DNA of 64,000 bases. Source: Sipunculus nudus. Its lineage: Eukaryota; Annelida; Sipuncula; Golfingiida; Sipunculidae. Both the position numbers and the translations under genes were made by a program. The stretch's first letter is position 1, and the number at the start of each line of letters is the position of its first letter. Below the pieces are notes generated by a model that ran no database searches, had not been told where the DNA came from, and saw only the letters and a list, made by a program, of their open reading frames with translations. Below, one piece after another: positions 55,896 to 64,000 of this stretch. The stretch lies in assembly GCA_026874595.1 (NCBI GenBank), contig CM049312.1, positions 77,663,429-77,727,428 on the forward strand. The letters are read 5' to 3'.

Positions 55896-56163
55896 ACGAA
55901 TGTTTCCTCCTTTCAAAGTCAAGGTCTCAGGGTTGGATAAACATGCCAAATATATTTTACTGATGGACATCGTTGCCGTTGACGACTGCCGGTACAAGTT
56001 TCACAACTCTCGTTGGATGGTGGCTGGAAAAGCGGACCCGGAAATGCCCAAACGGATGTACATCCATCCGGACTCTCCGAGCACGGGCGAGCAATGGATG
56101 CAGAAAGTGGTCTCCTTTCACAAATTAAAACTTACGAACAACATCTCTGACAAGCACGGATTC
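55896..56163 (+). CDS. Tbx2/3: Tbx2/3 exon 2: core of T-box DNA-binding domain
   Basis: The acceptor is TTTTTTTCTCTTGTTACAG just before 55896. The first base completes split Arg 142, followed by [14 protein letters not shown]. The 268-nt exon encodes residues 142-231, including the invariant [25 protein letters not shown] and [13 protein letters not shown] blocks and [12 protein letters not shown]. Small differences from vertebrate Tbx2 are seen, for example AVDD instead of AADD and QKVVSFHK instead of AKPVAFHK. The donor GTGAGT at 56164 follows a complete Phe codon (phase 0). This exon carries much of the beta-barrel fold and part of the dimer and DNA interface of the T-box family. The reading frame is open for 98 bases upstream of the acceptor but loses all similarity there. 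Confidence 0.96.
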
Positions 56164-56282
56164 GTGAGTACAAATATTGTGAGCACTTTTTGTCTCATGG
56201 TGGGCAGGGTTAGGTGCTGTGAAAGCAGTAACCATTTTTTTAATTTATAACTTTTGTGTTGACATTTATACGTGTGTTTGTA

Positions 56283-56886
56283 TATACAGGAAACCCCCGC
56301 TTATAAGTCGAAAGGCGTGTGACCATGAGAATGATCCATGCAAACAAATATCTGGTAAATACAATAACTTAAACTCTGGGCAGGGGTAGGGCTGAAACGA
56401 TACATAATCTCCCTAAATGCGATACGTATCATAATGTTTCTTCACGATATATTTTACACGATACGATGCATATAAGTGGTACACCGGAGTTCAGATTACT
56501 CTGTATTGCTCTTTTTTGTTCAATTTCGCTATATCGGAATAATTTGAATAATGAATAATGAAAGAGTTTATTAAATTAATTGGTTTGACCGTATACAGCG
56601 GTAATTGTAATTATGTTTCGTCTTACACTCGCGAGGCCGCATTAAATGTGGTGGCTATTTAAATTTTTAACTTTCGGTGTGAAGGGGATAAATCGTCAGA
56701 ATATTGATACAGGGATAACTGACTATATATATACCAACCCGGTGTCTGACTTTTTTTTGCCATGTACCGTTATACCGGTGAATAGTTACAGCCCTATATA
56801 TAGAGTCAAGAGGGACCCAAAAATGGTTCGTCATTTAGGGGTGGTCATGATAGCGAGGTGGTCGTGAAGCGGGGATTTCCTTTATA
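56283..56886. mobile_element. MITE-like element split by another MITE (outer element)
   Basis: The left end has AGGAAACCCCCGCTT from 56288. The right end, read in reverse complement from 56881, has AGGAAATCCCCGCTT; both ends are preceded by TATA-like bases. The arms are 56283-56386 and 56797-56886; both also carry a GTGACCA or GACCACC-type motif. Removing the inner element leaves about 195 bp, a typical MITE size. Confidence 0.6.
56387..56796. mobile_element. TIR element inserted in the outer MITE (inner element)
   Basis: It begins TAGGGCTGAAACGATAC and ends with the reverse complement of TAGGGCTGTAACTATTC, giving 410 bp. The outermost TA on each side could be a TA target duplication with GGGCTG as the terminus. 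The inside has ACGATAC and CGATACG repeats near the left end and no reading frame that looks real. Confidence 0.6.
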
Positions 56887-56980
56887 TTATGTGTGTTTTT
56901 GTCTTCTTAGTTTTGAGAAATGAAAGGGTTTCGATATTCTTTGCATGTCCGGTGTTTACCTATATTCATGTTTACCTATG

Positions 56981-56986
<6 letters not shown>

Positions 56987-57078
<92 letters not shown>
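56987..57078. repeat. (AT)n microsatellite in intron 2
   Basis: About 90 bp with one TTT interruption. Confidence 0.95.
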
Positions 57079-57079
<1 letters not shown>

Positions 57080-57599
57080 CGGTCCGGTCTTTCCAGATGC
57101 GCAAATAACTATTATTACATGTATGTCGATAATCCTAAACCCAATAAAACCAGGAACAAGAAACGGATCCGGCTTTTTACAAACGTAGATATGTCACGTG
57201 GTTATTTTACTTCCGGTTTTCATCATGTAACTGTAACAATTTATGAGGATTTTATAAACAGTTTTGAGTTTGTATCCTCAAGGCGCTTTCAGAATGCTGA
57301 CTGGGAAAAATAAGTCTTTTCTTTTTTAAATTTACAAACATATGATTTGAGATGGATTTGAGAGTTGAATTAAACTTGAATGACTTTATATATAAAGATG
57401 GTATCCTCGATTATATATAATATATATATGGTTATTGTACATATATGTATGATTATTGTATATTATATAAATTATGTATATCAATTAACATAAAGATAAT
57501 AATAATGATATTGCTCTACGTGACACAGGACCCAATTCAAATCCATTATTTTACTAACCCCTACAAAATTGATTACACTGTGTATATGCAGTCACGTAT

Positions 57600-58080
57600 T
57601 TTTGAACTACTCAAGCCCTGTTGAGATGTTTAGGAACTGAGATAAATAGCTTGAGGCGGTATAACTGATCGTTTCCATCAATAACCCCATGACAAGTACC
57701 ACCCGGCCGGGAGAATCCCCGTCAGTGCATTTCTGACCACCATAACGTACTTCACCCGGTGTCGGGAGAGCGTCATATAATTCACCAGGGTCGGGCCGGT
57801 TCGAGTGGTGATGATACCACAGGACTGCTGGTGAAGCGTTTTAGACAAAGTGCGCGAGACTTTCGCGCGACTGATGGACGGTTTGGAGAGACCAGCTAGT
57901 CTCAGCAAGGGGCCAGCTGTCTCCAGCGGGAGCCTGAAACGTGGGTGGCCGCGCCCTGACCAAGTGCGCTCTAAGAGCAACCTGTTTGTCACCATGGACT
58001 GGTCGCTGGCTAGACCCGTGACAGATTGGCTGTTGTAAGTCACGTGATCTTGCATAATTTATACGTCTGGCAGGTTAAGG
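57600..58080. promoter_or_regulatory. GC-richer block in intron 2
   Basis: Contains GCGCGAGACTTTCGCGCGAC, a short inverted-repeat-like stretch near 57852. The minus-strand open frame of 125 codons (57678-58055) has no recognisable domain. Confidence 0.25.
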
Positions 58081-58791
58081 TGGAACTTGATTGAAAACCA
58101 TGGGGTCCTTGAAAAGAAAGTCTCGAAAACAATGGTCCCCTTTTTACGGTTCCTCAAATCCAAGGAATTATATCCAGGATAAACTTATTAAATTTATTTC
58201 GATAATTTTGACACCTTAAAGACAGGATATACGGCCTGGCTTGTCTTTGGCCATAGACTGCTGTTTAGTTTAGAAGTAAAGGAGCAAAGAGATTAAGATA
58301 TTTGACATATGACATAAACACGCATTAAATTTAACATTATCAAAAATAAGATTACTTAAACGGTCCTATATCAAGATTTGAATGGTCTGAAACAAAAGAT
58401 ATATCTGATGTTGAAGTAACAACTAAGTCAACGTATTCTTAACCTTAATTCCAAATAACGTCGTTTCATTTATAAAGAGATGATTTTAAGTTTCTTTCGC
58501 AAATTAAAAGATTTCCTTATGTAACTCATTATAAACCATGTCTCACACCATATATATTGGCTATACATTTCTTCTCAGGGGGACTTAACACAAGCTATAA
58601 AATATAAGTCCCTATTATCACGTGACCATTATGCATGTCATCTGGTCATTCAGCCTCGATTTCACGAAACATCGAGCATGCAAAGGAATGCATAGTTGGC
58701 AAGCGCATGAATAAAAATGATGATTGACTGAAGTAATAAATGTGTTTGCCGAAAGATTTTTGAGATGTATAAATGATATTTGCGCGTGCAT

Positions 58792-58846
58792 GCATGGTGC
58801 ATGATGTGATTTTCCGTCTGTCTTGTATTAATGAATTATCCAGATA
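58792..58846 (+). repeat. Short dispersed repeat, copy A (intron 2)
   Basis: 55 bp starting GCATGGTGCATG and including CGTCTGTCTTGT, TTAATGAAT and AGATA. About 75-80% identical without gaps to copy B at 59456-59510 on the other side of exon 3. Confidence 0.6.
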
Positions 58847-59184
58847 AATTGTGTAAGTCATATAATTTAAGTTACCCCCAATGCATGCATGTATAACGGC
58901 AGTTCACCCAGTATATATATATATATGTAACTTAAGGATAATTGTATTGCTGTACCTGTATGTTAAGAAGCTGATTATAATGATTACATCGTGAACTGTT
59001 GACATTGCCATGCCTAATAAGGGTATAATTAATATTCATCTTTCATCTGTTTTATGGTAATGTCAGCAGTTACTTTTTAATATAGGAGAAGAATCTTTTA
59101 GAATCTTAACAGATCTTGCTTTTTCAATACACGGAGCGTGGCTTTTAAATAGAAATATTAATTGAATACTTCGACTCATTGCAG

Positions 59185-59331
59185 ACGATACTAAACTCCA
59201 TGCACAAGTACCAGCCTCGTTTTCATCTGGTGCGCGCCAATGATATTCTGAAGTTGCCCTACAGCGCCTTCAGGACCTATGTGTTCAAAGAAACAAGCTT
59301 TATTGCGGTGACCGCCTACCAAAATGAAAAG
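59185..59331 (+). CDS. Tbx2/3: Tbx2/3 exon 3: T-box, MHKYQPRFH to TAYQNEK
   Basis: The acceptor is ACTCATTGCAG at 59174-59184. The 147-nt exon is exactly 49 codons (residues 232-280): [20 protein letters not shown], then [20 protein letters not shown] and [16 protein letters not shown] and TAYQN are hallmarks of the T-box, and the latter lies close to DNA in known T-box structures. The donor GTAAGG starts at 59332, phase 0 on both sides. KETSF replaces the PETDF of vertebrate Tbx2. Its ends fall where T-box genes generally carry introns, as far as I recall. Confidence 0.96.
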
Positions 59332-59455
59332 GTAAGGATAATTATCATAATTTATTATAATGAACGACCTTCGGCTAGTTCTAGCCCCGTTTACATATGA
59401 GCATGATGAGGAATTTCAGGTTCAGAACGAACAAATGAGTTATTCTGAAGTGCCA

Positions 59456-59510
59456 GCATGGTGCATGGTATAATTGTACGTCTGTCTTGTGTTAATGAAT
59501 AATCTAGATA
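59456..59510 (+). repeat. Short dispersed repeat, copy B (intron 3)
   Basis: Same 55-bp unit as copy A, in the same orientation, 664 bp away. Possibly part of a larger dispersed element, as the similarity fades on both sides. Confidence 0.6.
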
Positions 59511-59599
59511 ACGATTTATGTAATGCATGAATCTGGTTGGCCATCGACTGAAATTTTCACTATAATATTGTTCGAAATAAAGACTTTTCTCAAGTTTTT

Positions 59600-59735
59600 G
59601 AAAGGTTTTTAAACTCATCCTACAGATGAAAACCTTACTTGGCTTTCTGGTAACCTAAGACTGAAGGTTGTCTGACAAACCCTTCATAATACCTAAAAAC
59701 CTTCTAGAACCTGACAGGAAGGTTTTTGTATCAAT
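59600..59735. repeat. AAGGTTTTT-rich repeat fragment in intron 3
   Basis: It contains GAAAGGTTTTT, AAAACCTT, CCTAAAAACCTTCTAG and GGAAGGTTTTTG, and in reverse complement TATGAAGGGTTTGTCAG, which resembles GTGAAGGGTTTATAAG of the repeat at 18283-18460. Likely a relative of it, truncated. Confidence 0.35.
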
Positions 59736-59879
59736 AGAAACCATATTGTTTTGCCCTTAAATATTTTCTGAATAGACAGAATAATCTCTCTACTAATGTT
59801 GGATGAGATTTTCATACTTCCGCTTCCCTGGATGGGTTTTGAACCAGATACCTTTAGTTTTGAAATTCAGTGCCTTTAA

Positions 59880-61000
59880 ACTGGTAATTGGGCTATCGTG
59901 TCCCAAACCTTAACAGGAGCTTAGTCGCCATCAGTCTAATAGGACAGCGACGTCTTGATGTCAAAGAACCTGTTATTGTGTTAAGTATAAGATGGACCTG
60001 TATCCATTTGCAGACTGTTAGTTCAGGTAAACCAGTTACTGATGCAATAACTGATAACGACCTGTCAGGACCGGGTGATGTATGGTTCCACCGTCACCAA
60101 CTTTACGCCCAGAGAAAAACCGGAGTCCTACTGTTACATTACCAACCCCTTCCCAACCCCTCCTGACTGGCGGGTCATCAAGTGCGATCTGGTCCTATTA
60201 GCGGGTCCCTGAAGAAATCACTTCCTAAACACTGTCAAGTGAGAGAAGAGCGTCTGCCATGGCCGAGTCCTTAAAAGATACATGCGAATCTGTCTGAAAG
60301 AGCGTTTTCCGATGATGCATTAGACGGTGCTCTCTGCTGGGGTCCATAGAGTAGTCTTCGATGGGTCACCTTTTGGCCTACTGGATCTAACCTCGGCGGC
60401 GCCTTCGCGCCTTTTGTGTGACCGGGGCACATCGGGGAAGCCAAAAGTTTATCTGATTGAACCACTATATCTTGGCGTTTCTACCACGCTTCATCCCCAA
60501 CGAGACAGCAATGGAGGGCAAACTTTCCGCCCGGCTGCCTAACGGTAACACGGTCGGATATCTGGTATCGGAAATGCCATGATCGTCTGCTGAAAAATCA
60601 GATCAAGGAAGGATCCCCGCTGACCTTATCGCGCCTCTGCCACGTGCCGTGTGCAAAAGCAATCGGTCTCCCGAGATATCTGGTCTGTAAGCTATCCGCT
60701 CGCGCCATTAGAGCAGGCCAAATAGACAGGGTATTACATAGATCGCTGAACAAAATTATTACATTGCTATGGGATTATGATGTATCAATACGCAGACATG
60801 GGTGATTAGCTTCCAAGTATTGGTATCGGTGAGATTGTCAGACCCAGGGATGCAGGGCTTCAATTGATTTGACCATCATTGAAGCGGCAAAAGGTCTCTT
60901 CTGGCTCTGAAGTCACAGATTCAACCTGAGCTTTCCAATCACTTTGTAAGGTTGATTCCAAATCCATTAAACGGCAATGTTGTGATTATGGGAGCCGGTT
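59880..61000. promoter_or_regulatory. GC-richer block in intron 3
   Basis: About 1.1 kb with open frames up to 92 codons but no domain and no coherent frame. Candidate enhancer or old repeat. Confidence 0.22.
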
Positions 61001-61652
61001 AGCCCGTGTTTTAGCTATAAGTGCTATCTGGTAAAACTCTGAGAGTGTCAGGTAATTGAACAACTCCAGATGAATGATTCATGTTAAACGCTTCGTGAAA
61101 GCTTCCTAGGTGAATTTAAGTTTGTAATTTGTAGGCCGTGAAAAGCGTAAATAAAAGAGCGCTATGATTAAGACTGAGCAAATGTGCTCATACCAAGACA
61201 TGGGTCAACAGGAAGTGTAACACAAGGTGGCATGATCACCAAAGGATATGGACTGTTATTCTTTAATATCTGTGTGTAGAAATGCCATGCATTGGCGGCT
61301 TCCTGGAATGAATCGTGTGGTTTCATAACAGAGGAGATTTTAGGGTTATATAATAATCGATTAGCTATTAAGGCCTGGATAATTTAAATTCAAAGCGGTG
61401 CGCATCCGCCATCATGTGCCATAAAGAGTTTTCTTTGTAGCTTTCGTTTTTAAAATCAAGTTTTATGGTATTCAAGGCCTCCAACAAACAACGCTTAAAA
61501 TATTGATCGAGTATGCCGTTAAATTATAAATGAGCGTTTAATTTACACGCTAGTGCTATATAGCATCGGTGGTGTTATAACGCTTGCAACCAGGAAGAAG
61601 TGTTTTGTCTCATGTTAAATTGAACTTTAACATGAAACTTTTTTTTTTACAG

Positions 61653-61729
61653 ATTACTCAACTGAAGATTGACCACAATCCATTTGCCAAAGGCTTCAGG
61701 GATACCGGCGGAGGAAAAAGGGAAAAGAA
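61653..61729 (+). CDS. Tbx2/3: Tbx2/3 exon 4: C-terminal helix of T-box
   Basis: The acceptor is a T8 tract followed by ACAG at 61652. The 77-nt exon gives residues 281-305 plus two bases: [20 protein letters not shown], then [13 protein letters not shown] is the C-terminal DNA-contacting helix of T-box proteins, and the basic end is a likely nuclear localisation signal. The donor is G|TAAGC with GT at 61730-61731. If the exon were read on, the frame would hit TAA at once (AAG TAA), so splicing here is required for a full protein. It is too short to stand out as an open reading frame. Confidence 0.94.
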
Positions 61730-62717
61730 GTAAGCGAAAATAGTTCCTAGATTAATGCGCGTGGTATATAACCTGAGCAGTTGATTAATCCCTACCAGTC
61801 AGTGATTACATTCAAGTAACCAATCAAATTTTGTATTTACCCTGACGAGGGTAACAGGGATGTTTGTATGGATTCATTTGTTTAGGAAAACACTGAAGGA
61901 CTTACAAAAATACAAAAAAAAATAATATTAATTTCCGTCAATATAGGTACTACAATTTTATGTAGTAAGTATATGAAAGTAAAGAAAGGAATTAACTTGT
62001 AATATATACAAAACTTACAGAAATATAATTTTTATTTCATTTTATGAGATTTAAGTCGCACTTGTCTATTAGCTTTTAGTCCGTGATGTAATATAAGACT
62101 TTAATCAATGAACTATATATATCATATACAGCAGACAATATTTCGACGATGTATTTAATTCGAAACAGGCCTTTTCTGAGTCTCCTGCGCTACCCGTCTC
62201 TGACATTGAGAATTCGGGTCCATTATTATTTGAAGAAAGTTAATATGTTGCTTAAATTCAAATAATAAATATATGAATTAAATCACATCAACGTCTGGCT
62301 TTTATTTATTCCCACTAGACAAAATTTATAATATTGGCCATCGGTCCCATACACTGCAGACGATTTTTACGTCTAGTGCGCATGCTTATGGAAACGCCTG
62401 TTGTATGGATGTTCATTTGTAATCAATAACTATATAAAGTGGAAACTGTCTTTGAGACAATCTGTCCAATGAGACTACCTGTCTATTAAGACCACCCTTG
62501 AGCGGACCGAAAGCATTCACATTGGTTATAACTGATCTGTTTAATAATACCACCTGTGAATTAAGACCCCTTTTGGCCAGTCACACAGATTGTCTGATTA
62601 TACAGGTTTCACTGTAGATATGGAATTATAAGAACGACATGTAGCATACTTAATTGATTCTGACAAAAGCCTTTGTCGGTTCTGTTACAATAACAGTAGC
62701 AGTTCCCCGTTTTCCAG
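61730..62717 (+). other. Tbx2/3 intron 4
   Basis: 988 bp, GTAAGC to CCAG. It holds one MITE-like element (62433-62618) ending about 100 bp before exon 5; otherwise AT-rich and featureless. Confidence 0.9.
62433..62618. mobile_element. MITE-like element in intron 4
   Basis: The left end AGTGGAAACTGTC with AGACAATCTGT and the reverse complement of the right end AGTGAAACCTGTA with AGACAATCTGT form imperfect TIRs of about 28 bp. Inside are repeated TTAAGACC-type motifs (TATTAAGACCACC, AATTAAGACCCC). Length about 185 bp, no coding capacity. Confidence 0.6.
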
Positions 62718-63031
62718 GAGATTAGGCATGCAGCAGAGCCAGCCACTCCTACCCAACACCTCCACCCAGCGACACCCCATAGAGGACCCAGCCAGCGACG
62801 AGGAGGACGCGGACAACATGGAGATCTGTGTCGTCGACAGCGACGAGCAGCAGGATACGGTCACAGAGGAGGATAGCTTCCTCTCTTCTGCCGCCAGGAG
62901 GATCTTTCCGGAAGGAGCAGAAACAGTCTCCGACTTGCCGCAAGAGGGCAGCAGTAGTCATGTGGGTTCGGCCATCTTGACGGAAGCCAAAGAGTCATCT
63001 GCTGCCACTGAAGAAAAGGAGCATAACGATG
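62718..63031 (+). CDS. Tbx2/3: Tbx2/3 exon 5: acidic, Ser/Glu-rich linker
   Basis: The acceptor is CCGTTTTCCAG at 62717. The first G completes Lys 306, giving KREKK-RLGM, then residues to 410 in frame. The segment is low-complexity and strongly acidic (DPASDEEDADNMEICVVDSD and EEKEHND) with many Ser and Glu residues, typical of the poorly conserved region after the T-box. I see no domain in it. It ends at donor GGTAAGA (GT at 63032) in phase 1, splitting a Gly-type codon. Assignment rests on frame continuity with exon 4, good splice sites and an open frame of 314 nt. No homology is visible, so the exact 3' boundary is somewhat less sure than for exons 2-4. Confidence 0.85.
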
Positions 63032-64000
63032 GTAAGATGTGTACCTGTTTTAATCAGATAATTAAATCGTGTGTAGTTTATATTGTTAAATAATCTGTCT
63101 TATTCAAATTTCATTTCATCGACCTTTAATTTTTTATCAAAATCTACCACGTTTATTCCTTCAAAAGGAAATTTGCATTTTTAAAACAATGAAATATTCG
63201 GAGAATATACTCGGGTGTAATTGGTTATCGCCTTTGTTCACAAGTCCTTTTTTTCTTTCCATTTTTCATTCGGGTGTTATTGTATTCTTTCCACTTTTAC
63301 TCGAGTGTAATTGTATTTTTCCCATTTCTCTTGAATTGTGTTTGTTCTTTTTTGGCTGATTATTATTGTATATTCCACCATTTTACTCTTTCTTTCCCCT
63401 TTACCCATGCCTACTCTATTTCTTTCTTTTTTCCCCAATTGTTATGGTATACATATTGAAACTGTAATTCTTTTGATATTGTAGTTTATCCTAGTGCGAT
63501 TCTTTTTTTCCCCTTTTCATATTGTTATTGTATTTTTTCCATTTTTCCATTGCCATTTAATGACTCTCCTTTCACCCGAGTGTTATTCTATGAATTGCCT
63601 CTATTCTTTTTACCCGAGTGTTATTGTACATCTTTTCGATTTTATCCGTTTTGTTATAAAAATTTCCCTTTTTAAATCAAGTGTTATTATATTTTTTTTT
63701 CACTTTTTTTTATACCCGATTCTTATTGAATGTCTCTCCACTTCTCCCCAGGTGTTTTGTATACCTTTCCCCTTCCCTCCACCAAGTGTTTTGCATTCCT
63801 TTCCACTTTTTCCACCAAGTGTTATTGTATTTCTTTTTATTTTTTTCTCGAGTGTAAATGTATTTGTCCCATTTCCCTTGTATTTTATTTGTTTTTTTTT
63901 ACCTGAGTATTATTGTATTTTCCACCATTTTACTGTTTCTTTCCCCTTGACCCATGTCTTACTCTATTTCTTTCTTTTTTTCCAATTGTTATTGTATTTT
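63032..64000 (+). other. Tbx2/3 intron 5, partial
   Basis: It starts at donor GTAAGA and continues past the window. From about 63240 it is occupied by a pyrimidine-rich tandem repeat. Confidence 0.75.
63240..64000. repeat. Degenerate pyrimidine-rich tandem repeat with 547-bp higher-order period
   Basis: Units of roughly 35-50 bp share a core like CCGAGTGTTATTGTAT followed by CTTTCCACTTTT. On top of this, 63301-63450 and 63848-64000 match closely over about 150 bp, including CCACCATTTTACT and ACTCTATTTCTTTCTTTTTT, with a shift of 547 bp. The array continues beyond the right edge. Confidence 0.8.

Larger units (their letters stand above)
56164..59184 (+). other. Tbx2/3 intron 2
   Basis: 3021 bp, GTGAGT to GCAG. 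It contains a probable nested pair of MITE-like elements (56283-56886), an (AT)n tract (56987-57078), a GC-richer block (57600-58080) and one copy of a short dispersed repeat (58792-58846). Confidence 0.92.
59332..61652 (+). other. Tbx2/3 intron 3
   Basis: 2321 bp, GTAAGG to ACAG. It contains the second copy of a short repeat (59456-59510), an AAGGTTTT-rich repeat fragment (59600-59735) and a long GC-richer block (59880-61000) without a convincing reading frame. Confidence 0.92.

Noticed and set aside
57678-58055. 125-codon minus-strand open frame in intron 2
   Set aside because: Lies in a GC-richer block where stops are rarer; composition and content show no protein family.
61653-61733. Exon 4 read-through ending in AAG TAA as an alternative C-terminus
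   Set aside because: A good donor GTAAGC overlaps the stop and exon 5 continues in frame; a truncated isoform cannot be excluded but has no support.

Overview
This window looks like animal nuclear DNA. It has an AT-rich, non-coding background, dozens of long (AT)n, (GA)n and (ATT)n microsatellites, small foldback or MITE-like elements, and one protein-coding gene broken by introns. The gene is a T-box transcription factor of the Tbx2/3 (optomotor-blind) subfamily on the + strand. It starts near 27,552 and runs off the right edge. The lineage cannot be fixed from the sequence alone. One Tbx2/3-type gene, a microsatellite-rich genome and a repeat motif I associate with molluscs (about 23,420) favour a lophotrochozoan, probably a mollusc; this is inference.

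Layout. 1-27,551: about 27.5 kb with no convincing coding exon. AT-rich DNA alternates with GC-richer islands that are candidate enhancers. The last about 2.4 kb before the start codon are the most GC-rich and CpG-containing part and probably hold the promoter and 5' UTR. 27,552-27,976: exon 1 (N-terminus and first strand of the T-box). 27,977-55,895: a very large intron 1 (27,919 bp) with many microsatellites, a TIR element and several GC-richer islands. 55,896-63,031: exons 2 to 5, which complete the T-box and add an acidic, Ser-rich linker. 63,032-64,000: start of intron 5, a pyrimidine-rich degenerate tandem repeat with a 547-bp higher-order period.

The five exons join in frame with canonical GT/AG sites to give at least 410 residues. 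They cover the complete DNA-binding domain and the basic KREKKR patch, but not the C-terminal repression domain, which lies beyond the window. The N-terminus carries a Tbx2/3-like MAAYHP segment and an eh1-like YSVNSLL motif that may recruit Groucho/TLE. The large intron 1 and upstream desert are what one would expect of a developmental regulator with distributed enhancers. The main non-gene structures are a near-perfect 60-bp-arm foldback (20,207-20,358), a probable nested pair of MITEs in intron 2 (56,283-56,886), a 1-kb TIR element set between two (TA)n tracts in intron 1 (43,307-44,304), a MITE just before exon 5, and everted T-box half-sites at 2,959-2,979. I saw no RNA gene, CRISPR array or second gene.
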